The translations under genes were made by a program, and so were the position numbers. A stretch of 64,000 nucleotides of DNA from Leishmania martiniquensis (lineage: Eukaryota; Euglenozoa; Kinetoplastea; Trypanosomatida; Trypanosomatidae). Of this stretch, positions 21,401 through 30,200 are shown in pieces. The notes under the pieces are model-generated. The model searched no databases. It saw only the letters and a list, made by a program, of their open reading frames with translations, and was not told the DNA's origin. Position 1 is the first letter of the stretch. Each line of letters starts with the position of its first letter. The stretch spans positions 62,001 to 126,000 of the forward strand of contig NC_090139.1 of assembly GCF_017916325.1 (NCBI RefSeq). The letters run 5' to 3'.

Positions 21401-22892
21401 CGATGTGGAGTGGAAGAGAGGAGGTGAGGCGGATGGCGCCGTCAAGGTCGCAGCCGCAGCCGCGTCTTCGTCGACCTCGGTCGCGCCTCCTCTCGCCGTA
21501 GACCTCTTTGTGGTGGACCTGCAAGCCGCTACGGACTACTGGTATAACCGCTACCGCCGCCCTGACCTCCACGTTCCGCCCACAGCATCGAACCCCCCAC
21601 AGCCAGAGGAGCATGCATCCCCACAGACTCAGCCGTGCGCGGCCGCAGTGGCCACGCCCACAGGCGCGGCGGCCCCGTTGGCCGCGGACGTTTTGCCGGA
21701 CGCCATCGTTGTGATCGCGTCCCCGCCGATGCTCCCGCACGGGCTGTACGTGGTCGACAAGCCCGCCGGCGTGAACTGCACCCTGCACGCCCACTACCCC
21801 TCCCTCGTCTACCCGTTTCTGACGTGTGCGCTGCCGTGGAGGGGGCGGGGGGCAGTCGTCTCGGATGACAGCCATGGGCATCGGGACGCTGGCGCGTCGC
21901 CGCCGCCACTGCCACTGCCACCGTCTGCTCCACCCGCCTGTGTGCCGGTTCTTCGTCAACAGGGCCTTGTAAATCGCATCGATGTCGGCACGAGTGGCGT
22001 CGTGCTCGCTGCCCGCACCGCCGCGGCGCTGCACGGCGCCGTCGACGCGATGATTCACAAGCACCATATGCGCAAGACGTACCGGGCGCTCGTCCAGCGG
22101 TGGCCTCCCTTTTCTTCGTTCAGCGCCAACACAGCGACGTGCAGCGACGACAGAGCAGCGGCGCCGCTCTTTAGCGTGTCGCCCTTCTTATCCCCGATGG
22201 CAAGCGCCGCTGTGTGCGCACCGGTCTACGCAGCTGGCGCCACAGTGGCCTCCATTCGCCGGCGTCCAGCGCCCTCATCCTTTGAGGCCGCCTCGACGCT
22301 GTCGCTGTCATTGAGCGTCCCCATCGCTCGCTCCTCCCACCCACACCTGCATCAGCAGTACGCCTCCCTGCATGCCGCTCTACAGGACCAGCGGCATGCC
22401 ATCACGCGCTACCGCGTCCTCGAGTACTTTGCGTCTGCCGGGGTGGCCTACGTGCAGGTGGAGCTGCACAGCGGGCGGCGGCATCAGATACGGCAACACT
22501 TTGCGCAGCTTGGATTTCCTCTTCTTGGAGACGCGCGCTACCACGCCGGGGTGGCCGCGGGTCACTCAGGGACGACGTTCGGCATGCACCGAGCCGCGCT
22601 CCACGCCTACGCGATCGACATGCTCGTGACGGCAGAAGGTGCGGCCCAGGGGGGCGATGAGGAGGTGTCTGGCCGCGTGGTGGTGCAGGCGGCGCTGCCA
22701 GCCGACATGAATCGTGCTCTGCTTGCGCTTCGACAAGCGGAACAGAGTAAGGCGCAGCGGCGCGGCGGACGGTGCGCCCCCTCCCCTCCCAAACGATCCA
22801 AGGACGAGTCAGGCGCAGAGGGCAAAGGAGGCCGGGACGATGTGTGTGCGTGCGTCTGTGGAGGGGTGGGGAAGGGGGGGAGGGGCCAATGA
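18468..22892 (+). CDS. Giant RluA-family pseudouridine synthase
   Basis: 1474 residues against 250-400 for typical RluA enzymes, which convert uridine to pseudouridine in rRNA or tRNA. The frame is open upstream to a GTG at 18321, but the first ATG (18468) gives an Arg-rich N-terminus (SRCLKYAGCRAAASPLW) compatible with mitochondrial import. The catalytic domain is in the last third: YVVDKPAGVNC, then GLVNRIDVGTSGVVLAA with the catalytic Asp at 1172, then VELHSGRRHQIRQHF and LLGDARY. The usual H-R-L-D is N-R-I-D here, with the Asp kept. Ala/Ser/Pro-rich insertions interrupt the domain (for example 1205-1290). Residues 1-1000 are unrecognised apart from a more ordered part near 560-640. The last ~20 residues translate microsatellite-like DNA (VCACVCGG). 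Confidence 0.8.
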   Translation: MTVSRCLKYAGCRAAASPLWALQPRRISSVHGDRHSQAASYGASQRLAGHASNSDGRRPATGRSNALQRASTEETRLSASPHRIGYGHATDRARRRSQLEDAIRAAQAFRRWCALHAPSAQAVAQTPVSATAALRPGVFSPSHAGALHRLGSGSGSVATLADIGYEERADSCSKGHHLDSSPRTAPTTSSPLTVGGAIPLTERRMLEHYATLLHGVRAAAARVATWDYHRLYATVVEELLTASAPLGGSGAISVPRSVMWQDAAASSHRGESEDATAQAERHLAEWASSWYKELQQWHSRHSAHTAAVSDAMDAEQPLLHGELWQDELDGREGVVEARAEDKSMGALLLQGEWRTAIDHLPASDVAQPSPVFGTPAELHGTSSVAPKRPSVAELFSSASVLRRHRVRWRPPPHRRSVTPSGGALRSLPRRLALAPVTPAEMRLLLHPPSPGLRVLQRSLAAEEQQSSCRERSPGDGVTASPSLRLEAAAAAEVAAGRATGAPPTCVVRLRRRLWVLQHLPRHLPASLVRFQEPRRPSQRASGGKDREVPSGAMPQAYLLRSNALEKLPWYMLCVLGEVLEVAGKDSLRIPTVLRNARTHMCAAFFFSVAADYAALHDYVHTLFLTLGSNMVARTVAAEQRERGQRASDRDGDSIVAEVEGAFAQTAIALLQPPPPEAYAAAGLSTSSFAASAMAVSFLSGSSSSLTPSASTDITGRHVVPPRVFSRLCAAAQDWRNYHLSLYCETLSQIADSDGVALRELIRVLADELHSSDTQRSEGGLEEDRFVVLAPESAAAIVTALLLQCLSQLPRGPSPPLQTAARAPHSFPSAPRTKGPHTSVGPNPRGASPSHPPQPQVLYFTAPHDKAHAVAAYFRGLFHPSFFKRVVAATEAAAAAGLNGKEQPLRGGDGAVVSAFPATSSRAADEGCGSASVLPSFVLPPAEWEHNAAARLVGRTLRRLDRYPTRTTEAFFARYIRGDDVEWKRGGEADGAVKVAAAAASSSTSVAPPLAVDLFVVDLQAATDYWYNRYRRPDLHVPPTASNPPQPEEHASPQTQPCAAAVATPTGAAAPLAADVLPDAIVVIASPPMLPHGLYVVDKPAGVNCTLHAHYPSLVYPFLTCALPWRGRGAVVSDDSHGHRDAGASPPPLPLPPSAPPACVPVLRQQGLVNRIDVGTSGVVLAARTAAALHGAVDAMIHKHHMRKTYRALVQRWPPFSSFSANTATCSDDRAAAPLFSVSPFLSPMASAAVCAPVYAAGATVASIRRRPAPSSFEAASTLSLSLSVPIARSSHPHLHQQYASLHAALQDQRHAITRYRVLEYFASAGVAYVQVELHSGRRHQIRQHFAQLGFPLLGDARYHAGVAAGHSGTTFGMHRAALHAYAIDMLVTAEGAAQGGDEEVSGRVVVQAALPADMNRALLALRQAEQSKAQRRGGRCAPSPPKRSKDESGAEGKGGRDDVCACVCGGVGKGGRGQ

Positions 22893-23375
22893 GCCTCTCC
22901 GTGTGTGCGTGTGTGTGTCTCTCTCTGTGGTTTATGCCGGCCCCCGACGTCGCTCCGCCTATTGCTAATCGAGCACGTACAAGTTGAGATGGGTGCGTGC
23001 ACACGCGTGCAGGCGGCCAAATTCCCTTCTTCGTCTCACTGCTCTTGAGCCTCGTCGAAGGGGTCGTGGCGCCCACGACGGCCGCCATCTGGCGCACTCT
23101 CTTCCACAGGCAACGGCATCGGCATGGCCCTCCTCTCGCTTGCGCCCTGCCACAGCCTCTTTTCCTCCATCGCGCCCACCTCTCCGCCTCGTGCACTCGT
23201 CACTCGCTGCCCCATACGCTGACGCGCACCAACAGTAACGACGCTCGTCGTAGCGAAGCAGCTCACCTACTGCCGCCGTGAGGAGTTGGCCAGCGCACCA
23301 ACTCAGTCGGATACATGAATACACACCCGCACACAGACGCCGAGGCTTTTCCCTCAGTACGCATACACCGCACTC
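22893..23375. other. Intergenic spacer, 0.5 kb
   Basis: Short spacer. TG/CT repeats near 22900-22930 continue from the end of the preceding gene; the rest is mixed sequence ending in a CT tract and AG at 23356-23357. No gene. Confidence 0.6.
23356..23357 (+). promoter_or_regulatory. Candidate spliced-leader acceptor AG for the TPR gene
   Basis: AG at the end of gcttttccctcag, leaving an 18-base 5'UTR before the ATG at 23376. Inference from the trans-splice consensus. Confidence 0.4.
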
Positions 23376-24167
23376 ATGCACATATCATTGTCCTCCTCCC
23401 TTTCCTCCGCGTCCGCGCCGCCCCACTCGTACGCCAGGGCCAGTTATTGCCTGCAGCAAGCCCAGGCATCGAAGGCGGCGGGTAACGCTGCGCTGCAAGC
23501 CGGCAATCCACGCAGAGCCTCTTTCGAGTACAAGAAGGTGTACCTCTACCTGGCCGAATACCTGCCAGCCGATGTGGCCCAGTCCGCCTCTCCCGCTGCG
23601 CTGGGATCCGCGACTGTCGGCGGCAGCGATGCTGGCGGTAACAGCGGGCTCGTGCATATTCTGCAGCAACAGCAACGCCGAAAGCAGCCAAGGAGCGCGG
23701 CGACGGGCAGCGAGTCGCTCGCATCTCCGCCAGCTGAGGCAGCGCTGCTGAAGCTCCGGGTGGAGATGACCCAGCTGTACGCCGCCACGGTCAACAACCT
23801 CGCGCTGGCCCACATGAAACTGGGGCGTTACGAAGAGGGGGTCAAATGTGCGACTGCTGTGCTGGAGCAGCCTGCGCTACGAGCCGCTCTCGATGCAGGC
23901 GCGCAAGATTGTACCTCAGCTCGCTTCAGCGACACCCCTGCTGGCAAGGCGCTACTGCGCCGCGCCTCCTGCCACGTAAAGCTCTCCAACTGGGCACTGG
24001 CCGAGGCGGACATTCGTACGCTTACCGTGGCATCAGGTGGAGGTGCCCCGAACGATGGTAGTGACGCCCTGGATGCGGCGGTGGTGCCGTTGGCCCGAGC
24101 CGTCGCGCATGGTCGTCAGGCAGAAGCTGCGAAGGAGAAAGAAATGATGCAGCGCATGTTCGCGTAG
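23376..24167 (+). CDS. Tetratricopeptide-repeat protein, TTC9/FKBP-like
   Basis: 263 residues; the ATG at 23376 is 18 bases after a good splice AG. Three TPR-like hairpins are visible: about 30-60 (KAAGNAALQAGN, then FEYKKVYLYL), about 138-165 (TVNNLALAHMKLGRYEEGVKC) and about 187-217 (KALLRRASCHVKLSNWALAEAD). An Ala/Gly/Gln-rich insertion (about 70-115) separates the first two. The C-terminal EKEMMQRMFA resembles the helix after the TPR array in TTC9 and immunophilin co-chaperones, which bind Hsp90-type C-termini. No peptidyl-prolyl isomerase domain is present. A co-chaperone or adaptor role is inferred. Confidence 0.75.
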   Translation: MHISLSSSLSSASAPPHSYARASYCLQQAQASKAAGNAALQAGNPRRASFEYKKVYLYLAEYLPADVAQSASPAALGSATVGGSDAGGNSGLVHILQQQQRRKQPRSAATGSESLASPPAEAALLKLRVEMTQLYAATVNNLALAHMKLGRYEEGVKCATAVLEQPALRAALDAGAQDCTSARFSDTPAGKALLRRASCHVKLSNWALAEADIRTLTVASGGGAPNDGSDALDAAVVPLARAVAHGRQAEAAKEKEMMQRMFA

Positions 24168-24850
24168 CCGGCGGCTGGTGTCCAGAGGAAGAGGCGGCGC
24201 TCTGTCATGGCAGAAGAGGCATGAAAGCAGGAGCTACGGCAGCGATGCGCGTCAGCGCTCTACTCGCAGCTCACGTCGCTGGCCTGTCTTCTGCACACTC
24301 CAAAGAAAACAAAAATGCATCTCTCTCTCCGCCGCTTACGTTGCCGCGAGTGGCCCCCACACGCTCACGTGCGGGGGAGAGAGGAGAGGAGAGGAGGGGG
24401 GGTCACGAACGTGTGAGCGGCATCCGTACCGAACAAGCGAACGGCAGGTCCGCACTCCCGACGCAGGCACGCAGGCGTCACACGCGATGGAACAATCTGT
24501 GCTTCTATGTTCGCACATGTGTGGGGGGTGGGGGGATTCATATATCCTCTGCTACCTACGATGCTGTCCTTATCCCTACCACTGCCACCCTCCCCTCCCT
24601 CTCCCGTCCACGCATACATGCGATTCCTCGGCGTTGCCACACACACGCACACACACACACTCCTTCGCCCGTGTCCTGCACATCACATGCAGAAGAGGGC
24701 CTTTGGCGTGTCTCGCGCGCGCGTGCGTGTCTGTCTGTCTGTTTCTCCCCAGTCGGCAGCGGGCGTGGTCGGGTGGAGAGTGGCACAGCCGCACAAGCAC
24801 GCACACCTTCATGGGTACAGAGGCAAGTTTGAGGTCGATACGAAGAGGAA
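24168..24850. other. Intergenic spacer, 0.7 kb
   Basis: CA repeat near 24640-24660 and a CTGT repeat at about 24729-24742 that leads into the splice acceptor at 24751-24752. No gene. Confidence 0.6.
24751..24752 (+). promoter_or_regulatory. Candidate spliced-leader acceptor AG for uL29m
   Basis: AG after the pyrimidine-rich run ctgtctgtctgtttctcccc; 98 bases upstream of the ATG at 24851. Inference. Confidence 0.4.
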
Positions 24851-26293
24851 ATGCGGCGCTCTGCGCGGCGTGCAAATGTGGCGGCCCTCTACGAGTTTGT
24901 CGACGGCAACTTCCTTAACAACAAGCGGCCGGCCATCCCGGGCGGGGCGTGGCCGGTGGAGAGCTTGCGCCGCAAGAGCCTGGCCGACTTGCAGCAGATA
25001 TGGCTGTCCCTGCTGAAGGAGCGCAACATGCTGAGCACCATCAAGGAGCACTACCAGCGGCACCAGGAAGAACTTGGGGCGATGCCGGCACCGTCGCGGC
25101 TGAAGATGGTGGAGAACTCAATGGAGAACCTCAAGAAAGTGGTGAAGGAGCGCGACGCGGAGGCGACAGCCGAGGCGGTGCGCATCTTCACGGAGCGCCT
25201 CGCCAAAGGCATCTACCGCTATCCACCAGGGCCACCACCACCACCTGGTGCCCACAATCCGACAAGCACGGTGAAGTTGGCACTGAGCCGCCGTGTCGAC
25301 GAGGAGCGGCTGCGAGAGCTGCTGGGGCGCTTTGACGTGTTCGAGGCGCATAAGGGCATCGTGACGCTCACGATGCAGTTGCCCGAGGAGGTGCTGGCGC
25401 AGAAGCGCGACGCGGAGCAGCTGTGGCAGCAGTACGTCACGGAGCGGCGCGATGTGGAGGAGTACTACAAGTGGCCTGGCAGCGGCACCGAAAATACGGA
25501 GCCAGCAAGCGTGTACGACTACGCGGTAGTGGAGTTGGCCCCAGGGGTGTACAGTGGGCGGCCCGGCACATCGGATGCGGAGTCGAAGGGCAAGGATGGC
25601 AACGGCGCGGATGCCCACGGCGTCGTCAAGGCAGCACAGCTGCCGGTGCCGCCACCGAAAACGCAGCCCCCGCCCCCGCGCAATCCGCTCGAGCACATAA
25701 GGTACCAGCAGCGCTCTGCTCTCAGCAAGGCAATCATTCAGCTTGGCTACTTCCCCAACATCACCACTACGGCGCCGCGGTTTACTAAGGCGGCTGACGT
25801 ACCGCGCCCCACACACCCGGACGAAATCGAGGGTCCGTGGGAGGTGCGCGTCACCTACGACGCAAAAGACGGGCTGGCCTACGTGCAGTCTCTCGGCCTG
25901 ACGTCCATCGACGGAGCGACTGTGCTGTCGGTGGAAGAGGAGGTGCCCTCCACGCCGCAGCCGTATGCCGCCGTGGACCCGATCTATCAGGAGGCGCTCC
26001 GCCGCGAGATGGCGCAGGAGGAGACGCTCATGAAGTGGCCGAACGTGCCGGAGTGGAAGTACCAGTACGACCTCTACACCAAGAAGCACCTTGCGCAGGT
26101 GGTGCAGTACAACTACTCGAACGTGGTGGATTACGTCGATCGAGAGGTGCTGCTGACCGGCCGCTCCGTCTGGGAGTCGCCAATCGACATTGACCCCACG
26201 TGTGGCGGCATGAAGTCGGTTCCGGCACACGCCAAGAAGCCAAAGCGGTACATGACACACGGCTTAGGTGCGGTGGGGGTGACGGACATTTAA
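24851..26293 (+). CDS. uL29m: Mitochondrial large-subunit ribosomal protein uL29m (MRP-L47 family)
   Basis: 480 residues. The family core is at about 33-105: AWPVESLRRKSLADLQQIW, LLKERNMLSTIKEHYQRH, then PSRLKMVENSMENLKKVVKER. This order (A-W-x-x-x-x-L-R-x-K-S, L-L-K-E-R-N-M-L, then a second helix with V-E-x-S-M) is diagnostic of MRP-L47, the mitochondrial uL29 that sits by the peptide exit tunnel. The N-terminus MRRSARRANV suits mitochondrial import. The remaining ~370 residues (Pro-rich patches near 125-135 and 270-285, charged regions, conserved-looking aromatic segments near 380-460) are an extension typical of kinetoplastid mitoribosomal proteins, which are larger than their homologues to compensate for short rRNAs. 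Confidence 0.88.
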   Translation: MRRSARRANVAALYEFVDGNFLNNKRPAIPGGAWPVESLRRKSLADLQQIWLSLLKERNMLSTIKEHYQRHQEELGAMPAPSRLKMVENSMENLKKVVKERDAEATAEAVRIFTERLAKGIYRYPPGPPPPPGAHNPTSTVKLALSRRVDEERLRELLGRFDVFEAHKGIVTLTMQLPEEVLAQKRDAEQLWQQYVTERRDVEEYYKWPGSGTENTEPASVYDYAVVELAPGVYSGRPGTSDAESKGKDGNGADAHGVVKAAQLPVPPPKTQPPPPRNPLEHIRYQQRSALSKAIIQLGYFPNITTTAPRFTKAADVPRPTHPDEIEGPWEVRVTYDAKDGLAYVQSLGLTSIDGATVLSVEEEVPSTPQPYAAVDPIYQEALRREMAQEETLMKWPNVPEWKYQYDLYTKKHLAQVVQYNYSNVVDYVDREVLLTGRSVWESPIDIDPTCGGMKSVPAHAKKPKRYMTHGLGAVGVTDI

Positions 26294-27225
26294 GGAAGTG
26301 TGACCCCGATAGCGCTTTGCCGCGTTTGGGTTAGGGCGATGGTTCACGGACGAGCACGTGCGTGTGCGGGTACGCGCGCACGGCTCATGAATGTGCAGAG
26401 GGCGTGGAAAGAGAGGCGGTGATGGCGAGGGGGGAGGGGAGGGGGAGGCAAAGGCATCGCCAGAAGCAACCGCGGCCCTCTCTCTCTTCCCCCCCTCTCC
26501 TCCCTCGCGCCGCTCATCCCGCGGTACTTTCAGGTGTTCTGTTGTGCAGGCAGCCTAACGTCTCAGTGACTGAAGAGACACACGAGAGGTACAACTATCA
26601 GCCCAAAGTTCAGGAACGCACAGCACATCTTACACAGGTACGCGCCCTTGTGGGGGGGGGCGCAAGACGCCTCTCCTGAGACGCTGCGAAGGTACACGCG
26701 TGCCTACAGCGGTGGTCTCCTCACTGAATAGTGAATAGGGCGCCCGGCATTGTGGCTCGGCTGCATGTCTGCACCGAGTGCCCCAGAGAATCGGGAAAAC
26801 AGCCATGTGCGTGGCGCGTAACAGTTTGGGTATCTTTTTTTTCGCCTCCGTGGCGCGCCGCCAATGGGGCCGGCACGTCGACAGCGCGAGTGGCGGGTGG
26901 AAGGGGAGGTGAGGGGATGGGCCGCCGTTTGCCATACGCACTTCCGCAGCCGCTATCACCGAACTTCCCGGTCACCTGGCCCCGAACGCTCTCTCCCCAA
27001 CCTTCCACTGCTCCTTCCCCGGAATCTCTGCTTGTCTGCCTCCTGACCTGTCGTTGGCGTAAACGCGCTCGCGCATACAAACGTGTATATATATATATAT
27101 ATTCACCAACAGAGGCACTCAGAAAGAAAGAAAAGGAGGCAAGACGTCACGGCCGCACGCACACAAGCGCAGCTCGTCCAATCGGGGTGGGTTGCCCATC
27201 ATTCGTCTCCGTTGTTTCGGGCGTG
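26294..27225. other. Intergenic spacer, 0.9 kb
   Basis: CT tracts near 26480-26520 and 27000-27050, a T8 run near 26834, and an (AT)n tract at 27086-27102 about 125 bp before the next start. The frame of the next gene is open back to 26731, but this part reads through the AT repeat and is taken as 5'UTR. No separate gene. Confidence 0.55.
27086..27102. repeat. (AT)n microsatellite
   Basis: AT dinucleotide run in the presumed 5' flank of the AMP-deaminase-like gene. Confidence 0.85.
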
Positions 27226-30200
27226 ATGAGTGGTCGTCTCAGCACTGAAGAGGCCATCAGCCTCGCTTCCTCCAGCAGCTGCGCTGGGCGGCAGCACCGC
27301 ACCTCCACCGCATGCGCAGAGGACCACACGGACAACAGCAACAGCGGCGGCAGCCCTGCTGCAGCCTTTCGCAGTAGCAGTCGCATACTCGTCGCCCCTA
27401 GCGTGACGGGCGGCACGGAAGAGGCCTCGTCAACCGCCAGCCACCATCGAGGTGGCGCGGGCGCCTCCGCTAGCGCTGGTGGTGCTGCAGCCGGCGCGCC
27501 GTTCTTCCTGGTGACGGCCGGTGGGCCTCTCACGCCGTGGCGCCGGTCCTTCTCTCCCTCACTCTCCAATACCCCGAGCGGTGGCGGCGCGCCCATCACC
27601 TCCGTCTCCAGAAGTCGCGTTGGAAGCGTCGTGACAGCGCAGTCGCGCTTGCGATCGTCCAGTCTTTTGTACCGTCGTGCGTCCAATGTAATGTGGGGCG
27701 GTCAGGCGGCAGCCCGCGTTGGTACGGCGACAGCGAACAGCATTGGGGGCAACACCAGCAACACGCCCGCGGTTACCAATGTATATACACTGCAGCTGCC
27801 GGACGACGACGGTGGCGTTGAGATGGCTGCGGCAAAGCCGCTGCTTCTCGGCGCCCTGCGCATGCGTGAAACGTACAAGGGCGTTGACAAGGGCCTCTGC
27901 GAAACGGGCGGTGGCAGCAGTGGAAACGGGGCAGCGAACAGCCTCACCAGCGCTGCGACGTTGGCAACCGAGGCGTGCCGTACGACGCAGTCACTGCAAG
28001 GTGCCCCGCACATGTCCCAGCCCTCTTCCCTGTCGCAGCTGCCACCGCAGCAGCAGCAGCAGCCACAGACGATCCCCTCGCCACTGCCCATGACGGGCCC
28101 CACCGCCCTTCAGCAGGTGGACGGCGTCTTTTACTGGTCCGACGAAAAGACGCCGATCGCCTCGTGGGCGCAGTTCCACGCCGACGTGCTCGCGCTGGCG
28201 GCTTGCGTTCAGCACCCCTCCTGCGTTGCTGCCAGCAAGTACCGCCTGGAAGTGCTGGAGGAGAAGTATCAGCTCCACCGGCTCTACAACGCCGACGTGG
28301 AAGAGAACAGCGACCGCTACCGCCGCGGCGGGGGTCTCTTCGCGAGCGCCTGCCGCGTCGATACGTGCGTCGGTGCCTCGACCGCAATGAACGCTCAGTG
28401 GCTGGTAGAGTATATCCAACGCACCGTCGACGAGCACGGTGATGACATCGTTGGAGTGTCCGACAACACGCTGCGGGGGAGTGGGCTGGCCACGACAGGT
28501 GCCGGTGGTGGTGTGGTAGCACCGGGTGAGGAGCAGCTGACGCTGGGCCGCGTCTGCGAACTGCTCGACTTTCCCGACCCGTATCTGCTGACCGTGGAGG
28601 GGCTGGGCCTGCAGCCCTCGGTGAACCGCGCCTTGCCCTACTACGACGCGCTGGACCCGTCGCTGAACAGCAGTGGCCGCCACAGCACGGCGCTTCTGCG
28701 CCTCTTTCTCTCCACCGATCGGCCTCCGCATAAAGGGGGGTACCTGGCAGGTGCGGTACAGCCGTGCCTGATGCGCAACGAGCTGCGCACGGGCGGCGTG
28801 CAAGCGACCGAGATGGTGCTCGAGATCACGGGCGCGGTCGCCCACGAGTGGGAGAGCATAGCCGCGTGGGTGCGGACGCACGAGCTCGACAACTTCTGCA
28901 GCAACCAGTTCCAGATTACCTTCCCAGTCACTAAGTGGTGCAGCCGTGGCGGCAATACTGGAGTCCGCGACGGCGGCAGTGTCGCGAGTGGGGCGTCCTA
29001 TTCCTTCGGGATGCGTGTCAGTTGCACAGACGGCGGTGAGGCGCGCGGCGGTCGCTCGATCAGCAGCCGCGGCCCCGCCGGCTCGGTGACGAGCGGGAGC
29101 GCCCCCTCTGCTGCTGCCCTCCCGCCTGGGGCAAGTCCCGATGAGGTGCTGAACTTCGACAACTACCAGCAGCTGCTCGACCACATATTTCTTCCTCTGT
29201 TCATGGCCACCCTGGCGCCTGAGGACCCGAAATACGTGGACCTCGCAACGCTGCTGCAGCACACCGGCGCTATCCTCCTGACTGGTAACGAGAGCGCGGA
29301 TGTTGTGGGCAGCACCGCGGCAGCTGGTGGCGGGCGTGGGCGCGCGAGCGGTGGTGGCGCCGACGGTGGCGTCGCGCCCGCCGATGCCGGGGCGCTGCAC
29401 GGGAAGGCGACGAGCACAGACACGCGGCGGCGTCCGGCTGACACGCCGTTCACGGAGCCCGTCTCTCTTGCGTACCTGTGCTATTACATCTGGGCAAACC
29501 TGTGCTCTCTAAACGCCCTGCGCCGCCGTCGTGGGCAGAACGTGCTGCAACTGCGTGTTGTGGCATCAAGCGCCACCATGCCAAACACGTCCTCAGTGCA
29601 CGACGCGAGTCTGCTGCTGTTGTCGTACCTTATCGCTGACGTCGTCGTTGACGCTGTGGCGCTGGACCGGCAGCCGGTGTTGCAGTACCTGTACGGTCTT
29701 CACCAGATTGGTGTGGCCATGTGTCCTATGGCACGTAGCAGCCTCGGCACCACGAGCCTGAACGAGCACCCTGTGGCACGACTGCTGTGGCGCGGCCTGT
29801 GTGTTTCGCTCTGCACCCTCAGCCCTCTGTACTACCACTCTTCACACGAGCCCCTTTTGGAGGAGTACACGACGGCGGCAAAGGTTCACCGCCTCTCACC
29901 GACCGACATCAGCGAGATGGCATTGCACTCCGTGTGCATGTCGTCGTTCGAAGATGAGGTGAAGGCGTCGTGGGTTGGCACAGGGTTCATGCGCGACGGC
30001 TGGCGGGCAAACGCGGCCGAGCTGACCAGCGTGCCCACAGCACGACTGCAGCTACGCCACGAGTCGTGGACGGCGGAGCGGAAGCTGCTGCTCCCTCCTC
30101 CTGACTCCCCGGCAGGGTCCGTCGCTGAGGCCGGGTCGTCGTTGGAGGGTGCTCAGGGCGGGGCCCGCCGTGATGTGGCCGCAGCGCCGCGTCGCTGTGC

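Noticed and set aside
26328..26336. GGGTTAGGG, resembling telomere repeat
   Set aside because: Only one and a half units inside an ordinary spacer; chance.
26731..27225. 165-codon upstream extension of the AMP-deaminase-like frame
   Set aside because: Starts with GTG and translates the AT repeat (YIYIYS) and spacer sequence; the ATG at 27226 is more plausible.
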